64,000 bases of DNA from Asterella californica (taxonomy: Eukaryota; Streptophyta; Marchantiopsida; Marchantiales; Aytoniaceae): NCBI GenBank assembly GCA_036924285.1, contig JAYKYS010000002.1, forward strand, positions 36,130,501 through 36,194,500. Reading direction: 5' to 3'. Below, piece after piece: positions 23,235-33,221 of this stretch (the stretch's first letter is position 1; each line of letters opens with the position of its first letter). Both the position numbers and the translations under genes were made by a program. The notes under the pieces are model-generated. The model did not search any database, had not been told where the DNA came from, and saw nothing but the letters and a program-made list of their open reading frames with translations.

Positions 23235-23402
23235 CTGGAAGCCGTGTGGTTTTGTGAAAAGATGAGATTTCTAGATAAAACTCATGTGTTTGTGTGTTTG
23301 AACAGATCTTAGATCTTAGAGCAGCGATACTTGTGCAAATCTCCTGTGAGAACGATATCTTTTATGCTAAATGCGCCAAAAGAGAAATCCTGAGACATTA
23401 CA
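23235..23402 (+). repeat. Terminus of the GAAGAC-rich element, inverted
   Basis: The reverse complement matches the left end of copy 2 (about 43528-43700), including the stretch TGTGTTTGTGTGTTTGAACA. It ends AAATCCTGAGACATTACA at 23402, corresponding to the TGTAGTGACGCAGGATTT start of copy 2 read backwards. Confidence 0.75.
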
Positions 23403-23569
23403 TAACCCAACGTTCTAACATTGGTTCAGAGAACCACTTAGGGTTCATCTGTTTTTGACTTCCTGGTCAAACAGTTAAGTCTTATCCGCAGCGTTCACAA
23501 CCTAATGCAAGTCCACTAAGGTTTTGTTGTTCGCGTCTGCGTCCGATCTTGGGACTGAGGGTCGCAACA
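23403..23569 (-). repeat. Chromovirus LTR segment, direct
   Basis: Matches 14235-14398 in the same orientation, including GGTTCAGAGAACCACTTAGG and the terminal GGGTCGCAACA. Together with 22925-23234 it makes up an LTR that was split by the GAAGAC-rich element and then partly inverted. Confidence 0.8.
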
Positions 23570-25623
23570 TGTGTTCAAACATCATAAACAAACTATAATC
23601 TAACATTACCAAGTATTATGCTAAAGATAATCAAATGCATTGTTCTTTTATCTTATATTTATTTCACTTCTTTTTCATTCTACATCATAATAAATGTTAC
23701 ATATGTAACCTATATTCATTGTTAATGTACATACGAGGAGTAGTTTGATGGTCAAATTATGATGAAGGATCATATCGATACACATGTGCATCTTGTCGTT
23801 GTACACTTGTAAATACTGAAAGCAATATTTGCGATAGGTCTGAAAATTATATAATCAAATGTGAATCACTTACAAAAGCATAGATTGACGGATTTATCTT
23901 TGACGAACCAAATGATAAAGAATACATATGCAAGGTAAATGGGTTGATGATTTAATCAGCGTCGCTGCTGAAAGTATTGTGGAAGAGTATGATGATCCAA
24001 ATAAGAAAGATATATTCCTAGACATTGAAGATCTGGATGCTTGAGATATGCAACTTCAACTCTTTAGGAGATTTTTGTGGCCTTGATCAGGTAAGATTTG
24101 TAGATGTTTTGTTTTGTGAATACAAATTGTATCATTAAGTTGATGTTTTATTAATCTTATTGCTTATAGTCTTGCAGCTATCACAAAGAAAAAGATTCAG
24201 AAATTCAGAACCTTTATTTCTTAAGTAGTTTAAGGTAAATATATGAATTTCTTGTTCTTATTTTATTGAATTTCTTCTAATCTTTAAAATATAATAAGTT
24301 TTAAAAGCTTAAAATATATATATTTACACTAAGAGACAGCATAATGATGAACCCATCGGATCTCCTTTTGAGGAAAGCTACAAAGATGTCACAGAATCGT
24401 AAATTAATGTCTCGTGATTCGTGTGAGATTTAATACGCCTTAAGTATCCAGTAAGCTGCCCATTTCTTATTATCTCCTAAAGCAAATAATTCTTCTAAGG
24501 CATGAGGGTCACAAGGACTCTAAGCCTGTGGCCTACAGCCGCACTGTTGTGAGATTTAAGACATCTTAAGTACACATTAGGCTGTCAAATTAGACTGCCA
24601 GTTTTTTATTCCTAAACTAGATAATTTTGCTAAGGCATGAGGGTCACAAGGACCTTAATCTCGCGACCACACTGTCGTGAGACAAGAACCCTAAGTCTAC
24701 CGGAGATGCATAAAGGGTCAAAATATGCATATCAAGAATCAAACCCTGCACCTATCCTTCTCAAATCCGAACCTTAACTCTCGCAGTATCGTCAACTGAT
24801 GACAAGCCTTTTTCAGAATACAGTAATGAAGAATACCCTCTACCCTCTTCACATCTCATACCCGATTTCTTTCTCGTCTGCCCTGTAAGTCAAGGTATAG
24901 ATAAGTATGATAATAATTATCAACTTCCACTCCCTCAACGAATTACCTTTGACATTCTTGTATGAATGACTCTATGCAGATTTCTAAGACATCAATCTTT
25001 GAACTAACTCCGACTTTGATGTTAAGGATGAATAACACAAGCATCATTGGTAAATTTGATTGAGTGCTAGCATTTCGTATTTTCACCTCACTGACCATAT
25101 GTTGCTGTAATATGAAGATGTTGACTGAAACTCGTCCTAGTGTGCAAGTAATAGCACTTTACACGGATTGTCATGTACGTAGAGAATGCACTGAATTTTA
25201 ATGTAGTACGGATGTACCCATCTAGGTTGAGAGAAAACCATTGGGTTCGCTTTAGAATAGAAAGATATCTCTTAGAGCTCCAGAGTCATCCTTTGAAGGA
25301 TCTAAAAGTAACAACTAACCCAAAGTAAAATAACAATTACAGAGATATATATGAGTGCGCTCTAGAGCGAGATCAGAATGCTCCACGCGCTCCAGAGCGA
25401 ATCATGAAAGTCGAAGGTGGACACAAAACATCAAGCAGCTATTCTAGAGCGAATTGTCATAATATGATTTTGAGCGAGCGTGAAAGAAGTTGAAAAATAC
25501 TGTGGCAAATATCTGTTTAGCACTAATTCTTATTCCACAACGCTTGCACATGAAGTTATAAGATTGTGTACTTGTATCATAACAACTTGGACTTGAAAGA
25601 ACGAAGCATTTCTATGAGAACGT
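23570..25623. other. AT-rich intergenic DNA with a short tandem duplication
   Basis: No coding segment is supported. A roughly 127-130 bp unit beginning TGTGAGATTTAA occurs twice at about 24421-24547 and 24548-24685, each unit containing GGCATGAGGGTCACAAGGAC. The sequence up to 25623 forms the left flank of the + strand gypsy insertion, and the right flank continues at 39931. Confidence 0.5.
24421..24685. repeat. Two-unit tandem repeat (about 130 bp units)
   Basis: Units share TGTGAGATTTAA, CTTAAGTA, TAAGGCATGAGGGTCACAAG and a closing CCGCACTGTTG/CCACACTGTCG. Divergence is moderate, so the duplication is not recent. Confidence 0.75.
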
Positions 25624-26995
25624 TGTCGCGCTACTTGGCGGCTACATGCTTGACTTCTACTCCGACGCTTAGATTTAGTAGTTCTAGAAGTTAGCTCATA
25701 CTACTTCTAGTCCTTTATATATATGTTTGACACCTTTGCATACGGTGTTAACACTATTTTGAGTCCTAGTAGGCTGATAGTATGTTAGTTATTTTGTTCA
25801 AGCATTTGTGCGCTTGTGCAAGTGACTTCTTACTTGTCTATGACGTTTAATGTACATAACTTAGGGTTTCCATGCTGATAGGGGTTTGAGCTCATGGGTT
25901 GTACTTACTTGTCGCCCATGCACCCTTTCTAGCTAATTTAAGTTATTTTTCAGGGCTATGTGTCATTTTAGGTAGTTTAAGTTATACGTTGGCACTCTAG
26001 GGGGCTTGACGTGGTAGCCTATGAGTGTAGAAAAGTTACCAGGTAGTTTAAGGCACAAAAGGACAGTCAAGTGGAGCTATGAACTCCCATTGGTCCATTT
26101 TTGTTTTTTGTAAAACTCTAAGTTTAGAAACAGAGCTCTAGAGGAGAGTTCGAGCAATTGGTGAGGTATCTTCGAAATCTGAGAAGACAGGAAGGGAGAG
26201 CTCGTCGTGCCAAGCACTGTCAGTGAAATTTTTGCTCGATTTGGATCAATAAACAAGGAGTTATGCCCAATTGAAGTTCGGATTGTGCCAAAACTGCATC
26301 ACTTTTGTTGATTTTGGGGTTTTCGGTGCCAATTGCAGCAGAATTGAGAAAATCACTTCAAAACTTCGTGGTTGCGTTCACTGTCAGGAGGGTTACGACT
26401 GTCCAAAAAGTTTCGACTCATTTGAGTAACTGAGTAATTCAGGGCGGCCGCTGAAGCAGAGGGGGTCTGAAAAGCTCTTAATCTAGAGCAGCGACTTTAG
26501 AGAAGGAGATCTGGAGTTCTACAAACAATCAGGAGTCCCAACTTCACAGGGATGTTCAGCATCCTGTAGACTTCAAATACTGTGAGAAGATTTGAAATTC
26601 ATCGAGCCAATTCTCTGTTCTATGTCTGAATAGCTGTCTATGTACCAGAAATTGCCATAATTCTTTTATTCAGAACTTTTCTGTCAACATCTCGGTGCTA
26701 GAATTCAATCTCAGGCTGAAACTTCGTGTGTGTGTTCAGTAGTGCCTCATTTACATGTAGGGGAAGTTTAGAAGTCTAACCTTCATAGTTTTTCTCTCTT
26801 TGAGTGTCAAAGTTCACCGCTTAAGTCTATTACTACCAGTGAGACCTAAATTTCGCTTTTTGAGCATATCAAAGGATCCTACACTCCTGTGTGAGTGTTT
26901 ATAGCTCCTGTTGTGACCTGAAAGCCAACCTCTTGAGTAAACAACCACAATCAGAAGCCCGGCGCTTTCCTAGGTAGACGGATCACACTCAGACA
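25624..26995 (+). repeat. 5' LTR of the host gypsy element
   Basis: Starts TGTCGCGCTACTTGGCGGC and ends CACACTCAGACA. A TATATATATG box lies near 25717. Much of it is the reverse complement of the solo LTR at 16921-18243, so the families are related; the first about 230 bp differ. Confidence 0.85.
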
Positions 26996-27071
26996 TACTC
27001 TCTTTTTGGTGAACTCGACGTGAAAGACCTAGGGTGGGAGTTTTCTTGAGAGTGTTACAAGATCAGATATC

Positions 27072-27380
27072 ATGACCAACCAAGGATCATCAAGTGGGGG
27101 TGCTGCTGCTGCTCAGCAACCTATTCAGTTTGATGCTGCTACGATGAAGATGTTCTAGGTTTTTTCCATGTTCATGCAGCAGCAGCAGAGCACAGAGAGG
27201 AAGGAGGTGTTAGCAACCAAGGCGTTGCAATCTGTGGTGCATCAGATGGATCAGTTCAAGGGGACAGATATTTCCAAGTACGTGCGATACTATGCTAGAG
27301 AGATGGAGGTGAACAAGGTACCTGAGAAGGAGATGGTGGAGAACTTTGAACTTGCTGTTGTGCCTGAGATTTGTGGGCGT
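27072..27380 (+). pseudogene. gag N-terminus of the host gypsy element
   Basis: The ATG at 27072 opens a glycine/alanine/glutamine-rich start, interrupted by an in-frame TAG at about 27156. It continues with QSVVHQMDQFKGTDISKYVR and EMEVNKVPEKEMVENFELAV, which aligns with residues about 55-118 of the guest element's gag. It is cut at 27380 by the guest LTR. Confidence 0.85.
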
Positions 27381-29664
27381 TGTCGTAGGGCGTGAAATAT
27401 GGTCTGGGAATACACGGGGTATCTGGCTGTAGAGAGATACAACTGGATCTACGACCTAACCGATGAAAACTTATGCTCTCAATATCTAATCTATCAGTGT
27501 TTTTTGTAGGTTACTAGCGAGCTAACTTGACCCAAGTGTAGCACATGTGCATCACACAAATGACTCGGAGCTCGATTCCACTCTAGATAAAGGCAAGGCT
27601 CATACACGGTACGTGTCTGCTTTAGATCCCAAACACTCTTCATGCAATCTCTCATCCACATCCGCTTCACTACTTTCTTCTCGACAAACTACCTAATTGT
27701 AGCCTCTGACCTTCTATTGTTCGCTGATACGAGTTTGCTCAGGAAGATGTCCACAGCAAGGACCGCCTACTACACAAGCTTCCCAACGATACAAGACATA
27801 TCGGCAGCAAAACAGCTAGAAACTCGAGGCGTGATACCGAGGATAACGGTACCTCAGCTTCAGCAAGACGTGGCACCTCCACTGAGCGTGATCGCCGTAC
27901 CAATCTCACAATACAGCCTCCTTATCATCCACACGACACCTCCAAGAAGCACACCTCCCATCTTCAAGTCGTTTTTGTTCAACTCCAACCAAGAGATTTC
28001 AGCAAAATCTCTCTACGTCTTTCTCGTCTCGCTGCAAACTGAACTTTGACACTCTCGTGCCTTCACCTCGATTTTCCAATCAGGCTCAAACTCCACAGGA
28101 CATCCCCTCTGACCCTTCTCTACTACTGTATGAAATTTCAGTCTCAGATCTGACCCCCAACTGTTCGCGATGAATCAAGCCACCCGCCTGTGCTAACTTC
28201 TGAGCTTTACAGATCTCGATGGTCAAAATCCTAGATCTCCACACATTCTCTTACCCAATTGAACTGAAATTTCACATGTGACTAGCTGATAGGGCACACT
28301 CTCATCCTGGAAAGTTTCACTCAGAGATCCAATCCCATGTGCACGGAGCAACTCAAGCTTTGAATCCAAAGAAAGCGGGTTTTCTCATACCTCTCAACTG
28401 TAACAGCCAACTTCAATTGATCATTTCAGGAGCAAATCCAACCCAAATGTAGGATTGTTTTACATCAATACAACCAGCACGGAGTGAACTACTCGATCCC
28501 CTTGACAGCTCCTAAAGATCACCTCTCAAACTCCCGGATCACTCCAAAACGTGGCTCGGGGTACCGATTTGACCCCCCCTGACTTTCAACGTCCATCACT
28601 CTCTCCTCAGAATTCCAAATCGCCTGATCTTTGTCTCCAGAGTGTAGCCCGTCTCGAGAGCTTTCCAACAAGACCACTCACTCCTCAAATGACCCCCGGA
28701 AAGACCTCCAAAACCCTAAAGCCGTCTGCAGATCTGGAATGGCGTTGATTGGTCGAAAATAGACCAATAAGAAACAGATCTGGAAACCTCTTTTGTCCTT
28801 TACTTGGTACCCTAGAACAACTATGACCTAGCTACCCTCTCATGCCTTCAAGGCATTGGTCCCAACCTTAGTTAATTACCCTCGTCAAACTATAGAGATC
28901 TTACTTAACATTTAAGATTCAGTACAAGGTCAAGATGACGACCTGGAACCGATTTACAATGAAAGGTACTACAAAAGGAAATGGAGAAGCCATCACTTGA
29001 TTACAGTACTCCTCCCCAAAGTTCCTTGCGATCCACGCACGATGATTGATCTTCCGCCGACAGTGACACCGAACATCCACCCAGACGTTGAAAAGGATGT
29101 TGGCTGGATAATTCAAGTCCATTGGTCCTCCTCAAAGTAAGATGTACACTGTCAAGTCCCAGTCTTCTCCATACGTGACGATTGGTAAGATCACCGGAGT
29201 AGGCGAGTCCATCATCCTCCCCATGAACTCTTCTCCAAAGTGGGCGACGAACCACTGTCGAAAGTGATCGCGGTGGATCAAGTGAAGCTTGATATGGAAC
29301 GGGTTCGGAAATGGCAGATTTGGAACTCGATTCAATCCTCCATCCATGAATACAACACTTGCTGCTCCTTCTTATCACGTAAGACACTAAGACACACTCA
29401 TGAAAACTATCCCAAAGAAGAATGCCTCACAAACCCCAACCTACTATCTTATACCTATGTTGACAACAAGAGCCATTCACGCGAACGTTCACGGATCATT
29501 GAGTCGGCACATCTCGTTATCGTGCGATCTCACATCCAGATCTCTGTGAACGTGACACCTAATACTCTCTCATGCGAACTACACAAAAGGTTCACCGAAC
29601 ACAAAAGAAAACACAACACCCGTTCTACACTGAATTCACATGTGGGACGTCTCACAACACGACA
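27381..29664 (-). repeat. 3' LTR of the young gypsy element
   Basis: Unusually long for a gypsy LTR (2,284 bp). It contains a small - strand ORF pair at 29347-28919, described separately. Its + strand frames, such as 27642-28049, are antisense, occur in both LTRs and match no family I know. Confidence 0.93.
28919..29347 (-). CDS. LTR-encoded ORF with two copies of a small domain (3' LTR copy)
   Basis: In the sense strand of the element, about 318-746 nt from the LTR start, one frame encodes 71 residues (29347-29132), a TGA, then 67 residues in the same frame (ATG 29122, ends 28919). The two halves resemble each other: QWFVAHFGEEFMGRMMDSPT aligns with AWIARNFGEEYCNQVMASPF, followed in each by a hydrophobic PxV strand and L-T-V/L-Y. 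The pattern is W-x(4-5)-FGEE-x(4-5)-M-x-SP-x-P. I do not recognise the family. Both LTRs carry the ORF and the same TGA. Function is unknown; it may be a captured host gene or chance coding in a U3 region. Confidence 0.4.
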
Positions 29665-29675
29665 TCCACCCCCTC
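29665..29675 (-). promoter_or_regulatory. Polypurine tract of the young gypsy element
   Basis: GAGGGGGTGGA on the - strand directly precedes the 3' LTR; it would prime plus-strand DNA synthesis. The same tract precedes the LTRs at 38559 and, in - sense, at 42373. Confidence 0.85.
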
Positions 29676-29730
29676 TAAACCTGCGCATCCTCCGGCATGC
29701 GCCACAAACACTTACAAGTTGTGGACGGCA

Positions 29731-32700
29731 TCACACCACGTCTTTGTCGTCTTGAATGATGTCATCGTTATCAGCATCCTCAAGAATCAAATCATCCTCG
29801 TCGTCGTCCAAGAGATCAAACTCCGCTCCGACTTCTTCCACGCTTATCTCTTCATCTCGCTTCTTGAAGAGTTTCACACGCTTTCTTGCAATGGGAACTT
29901 TGAGCTTTGATCCATCAAGCTCCCGAAGTGAATATGTAGCATTGTCATGTACAACAAGAACCACATATGGTCCAAACCACCGCTTAGAGAACTTTCTAAG
30001 AGCACTGTGTTGGTTGTCCAAGCTACAATCATACACCAACACCCAATCGCCTTCCTTAATCTCCTTTGGCCGCAACCGGTGACGTTCATCAAACCTGCCC
30101 TTATTCTTCAACCGAGCCTTTCTCAACCTATCAACTGCAATCTCTATGTCCTCGGGTCTTCTTTCCAATTGACGAATCCGGAGCGCAAGAAGTTCCTCCT
30201 TAGACATATTATCCTCCCAAGGTAGAACGCTCCAAGTAGGGATGTGCTCCTCAATGGGCATGATAGGTTTTTGCCCTTGCATTAGCTCTGCTGGCATGTA
30301 CCCAGTCACTGAACTATGTGTGCAGCGATCAGCCCATAAAGCAAAAGGTAAGAACCTTGGCCACTCCTTCACCCTTCCTCTACAAGCTTTCACAATGGCT
30401 TTAACAATAGGAGGATGACCTCGCTCACTCTTAGCATTCCCTTCTGGATTGTAGGCCGTAGTAAGAGCTAGTTTCACCCCGCATCTCTCAAAGAACTGCT
30501 TAGCTTCGAGAGTATTCAGCTCTCCACGATCTGCTGTAATCTTCCCAACACACCCGTACCTACAGATCACGTCCTCCAACAAGAATCTGCAAACTCCTTC
30601 AGTGGACTTTGTACGTAAAGCTCGTCCTTCCACTTGATTGGATAGATCCTCTCGTGCAAGAGCCAGATATCGCATTTGCCATATCCCCATTGGCATGATA
30701 ACCAGATCTACTACCCATTTGTAATGGATTGCAAGCGGATACGTAGGGTGCAAACCATCTCGATGTCTGATCTCTGAGTACATCTGACAAGTCTGACACG
30801 ATTCTACAAACCTCACAACATCTCTATACATATTACGCCACCAGTACCTCTCCTTGAGCTTTGTGAAGGTCGCATAAATACCTCGATGTCCAGCCCATAA
30901 ACTGTCATGGAACTCTCGAATAAGTTGCGTCTGCATCTCCTTCTTACACACAACTCTTTGTGGTGAATCAACATCTCGCTTAGATCGCTTCCACAGATAA
31001 CCACCTTGTAATAGGTAGTTGTATGCCTTCTTCCTGACCTGTTTGAAGTGTATATCACTCCACTCATGGTGCTTCAGCAACGTGCTAAGATAACGCCCAA
31101 TATCTATCCATTCACCCTCGTACAACTCCTCTTCGAATGGTTTTGGATACACTGCTTCTCCCTTTTGTGCTCTAGAAAAGACGGTAGTGCCAACATCCTC
31201 TGTGTCCTCGATCATATCTTCCTCTCCTTCATACCTTGCTCGAGACAACATATCTGCTACTGGGTTATCCTTACCAGCTATGTGCTTGAATTCAGGATTC
31301 AATGATTTGATGTACGCTATCCACCTTAGCATAGCAATATCAGGAGTGTTACAATTCGTAATCATTCCCAACAATGGCAAACAATCAGTCTCCACAACCA
31401 CCGATGCTCCAATCAGGTAATCTTTCTCAGCCTTCATAGCTGTAACCACCCCCCATAGTTCTCGCTTCACCTGTGGGTACTTCCTTTGTCGCTCACTCAA
31501 CACCTTTGCGCCGAACCGCACAGCAAACCTGTTTCCTTCTTCATCATCTTGCCCCACAGCCCATCCAATTGCTATAGGACTACTATCAACAGTCAGAACT
31601 ACAGGTTTACCCCCTTCATAGCTGACTCTACGAAGTACAAGCGGGGAAGACAACAGTTCTTTTAGCCTTCGAACTGCCTCTGAGTGCTTCTCGTCCCACT
31701 TAAACTTCTTGCCTTTCCGAAGCAAGCCGTATAAAGGATCAGCAACATGTGCAAAGTGAGGAATCCAAACATGATAGAATACACAAGCCCCTAAGAACCT
31801 CCGTACTTCAGTTTGCGAACTACATGTATCCTTCATCCGTTGGATGGCATCTACCTTACTTGGATCAGGCCTACGACCAAACCATCCACACAAATGTCCC
31901 ACAATCACAACCTCTCGCACTCCAAACGAGGACTTAGCTCCTGATAACGTCAAGTGGACTTCCTCAAGACGTGACAATATCTTATCAACATCTGCAATGT
32001 GATCAACAACAAACTTACGGCACCCCCTCTGATCTGTCGCTTCATCCTTCTCCTCTTCTGGACAACCCTTGATTGGAATGTCATCTAAGAACGGCATTGT
32101 CTTCTCCGGAATAAAATCTCGTAAGACTTTATTCATCCCATTCATCATGTGCGCCACTGAGTTAGTGGCCCCTTGTGGTAATGTGCACATCCTTACCAGT
32201 CCCAACGGAGTCCTCATAGTGGTGACATCCCTGCTCCTTTCGGCAAGTTGAAATTGATCGTATCCGGAGTAGAGATCTCCCACAGAATAGATCGCTCTTC
32301 CAGCAAATGCTTCAGCAAACTCTCCTACAATCGGTCCTATCCCTGTATTCCTGATAGTCACTTGGTTTACTGACTGCATATCTTGAATGAAGCGTAACGC
32401 TCCACTCTTTTTCGGAACTGTAAACCAACGACTGGAATACGGTGCAAATGAAGGTTCGAGAATCTTCATCTGCATTTTCTCCTTTAGAAGCTCCATAAGC
32501 TTAGGTAGATGAGCCCTAGGTACAGGGATTGGCCTCAAGTCCCAAGGTGCATGCGGCACTGTAAAGATAATCATTGGAGCTACTACGCTCGGATCCACGC
32601 ATCCTATCTCCGAAGCTTCAAAAGAAAAAGCCTTCCCATGCTTACTCAACATCTCTTTGAACTCTCGCTTTTCAATAGGAAAGAGAAAATCTGCGGATCC

Positions 32701-33144
32701 TACCTTCAACTCCTTGAGCGTAGCTGCAGTAAACTTGTGACCCACTTGGCGAGGATCCCTCAAGCTCTTCTCCTTCGAAGCTTGCTGAACTTGGTTGTTG
32801 GAGTCATCAGGTAAAGGTTGAGCTACAGGCTTAACCTTTCTATCCACCGTTTTGTACTTGGTTTCAACCCTGACTTCTGGTTTCTGGAATGACTCTATGA
32901 TCGAGTAGAGCTCTCTAGAATTTATTTCCACCAGTTGATCTTCACTCCTTTTCTCAATCTTGGTAAGTTCCTCCAAAGGATCCTCTAATCCCATCTCCAT
33001 GTAAACACCGGCTATTCTATCCTCCTCGTCAAGTACACACACTCTTTTTAGATCTTTCTCAACTCTTTCCACAGCCTTCCGCTCCCACTTCTGTAGATCA
33101 ACAAGCTGCGTATATAAAGCAAATCCACCCTCAGAAAATCCCAC
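29731..33144 (-). CDS. pol: Ty3/gypsy pol: reverse transcriptase, RNase H, integrase
   Basis: This is an open frame of 1,137 codons. Counting from 33144, the reverse transcriptase spans about 230-420 with LPQGATNSV and the catalytic FLDD (352-355, in place of YxDD). An RNase H-like domain follows (about 515-635: VVLTVDSSPIAIGWAVG, VVVETDCLPLLGM, KDNPVADMLSR). An HHCC zinc finger lies at H746/H753/C783/C786. The integrase core has D813, D872 (ITADRG) and E907 (NPEGNAKSE), a DD35E spacing. The C-terminal block is GPYVVLVVHDNATYSLRELD, then an acidic tail. No chromodomain is seen. The first codon is GTG, so this is not an independent start. The frame is open further upstream and overlaps the gag stop, in -1 phase relative to gag, which points to expression by -1 frameshifting. 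Confidence 0.93.
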   Translation of the reverse strand: MGFSEGGFALYTQLVDLQKWERKAVERVEKDLKRVCVLDEEDRIAGVYMEMGLEDPLEELTKIEKRSEDQLVEINSRELYSIIESFQKPEVRVETKYKTVDRKVKPVAQPLPDDSNNQVQQASKEKSLRDPRQVGHKFTAATLKELKVGSADFLFPIEKREFKEMLSKHGKAFSFEASEIGCVDPSVVAPMIIFTVPHAPWDLRPIPVPRAHLPKLMELLKEKMQMKILEPSFAPYSSRWFTVPKKSGALRFIQDMQSVNQVTIRNTGIGPIVGEFAEAFAGRAIYSVGDLYSGYDQFQLAERSRDVTTMRTPLGLVRMCTLPQGATNSVAHMMNGMNKVLRDFIPEKTMPFLDDIPIKGCPEEEKDEATDQRGCRKFVVDHIADVDKILSRLEEVHLTLSGAKSSFGVREVVIVGHLCGWFGRRPDPSKVDAIQRMKDTCSSQTEVRRFLGACVFYHVWIPHFAHVADPLYGLLRKGKKFKWDEKHSEAVRRLKELLSSPLVLRRVSYEGGKPVVLTVDSSPIAIGWAVGQDDEEGNRFAVRFGAKVLSERQRKYPQVKRELWGVVTAMKAEKDYLIGASVVVETDCLPLLGMITNCNTPDIAMLRWIAYIKSLNPEFKHIAGKDNPVADMLSRARYEGEEDMIEDTEDVGTTVFSRAQKGEAVYPKPFEEELYEGEWIDIGRYLSTLLKHHEWSDIHFKQVRKKAYNYLLQGGYLWKRSKRDVDSPQRVVCKKEMQTQLIREFHDSLWAGHRGIYATFTKLKERYWWRNMYRDVVRFVESCQTCQMYSEIRHRDGLHPTYPLAIHYKWVVDLVIMPMGIWQMRYLALAREDLSNQVEGRALRTKSTEGVCRFLLEDVICRYGCVGKITADRGELNTLEAKQFFERCGVKLALTTAYNPEGNAKSERGHPPIVKAIVKACRGRVKEWPRFLPFALWADRCTHSSVTGYMPAELMQGQKPIMPIEEHIPTWSVLPWEDNMSKEELLALRIRQLERRPEDIEIAVDRLRKARLKNKGRFDERHRLRPKEIKEGDWVLVYDCSLDNQHSALRKFSKRWFGPYVVLVVHDNATYSLRELDGSKLKVPIARKRVKLFKKRDEEISVEEVGAEFDLLDDDEDDLILEDADNDDIIQDDKDVV

Positions 33145-33221
33145 AACTCCTGTACAAAAGGCACTTCCCTTCGCTGGCGAGAGTACCTCCTTCTGTGTAT
33201 CGGTATCACCATACCCTCGCT

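Noticed and set aside
27642..28049. 135-codon + strand frame present in both LTRs (also 35937-36344)
   Set aside because: Antisense to the element, no motif, and duplicated only because the LTR is duplicated.
29240..29755. 171-codon + strand frame crossing the LTR border
   Set aside because: Antisense to the LTR ORF and pol end; not conserved past the LTR border in the other copy.
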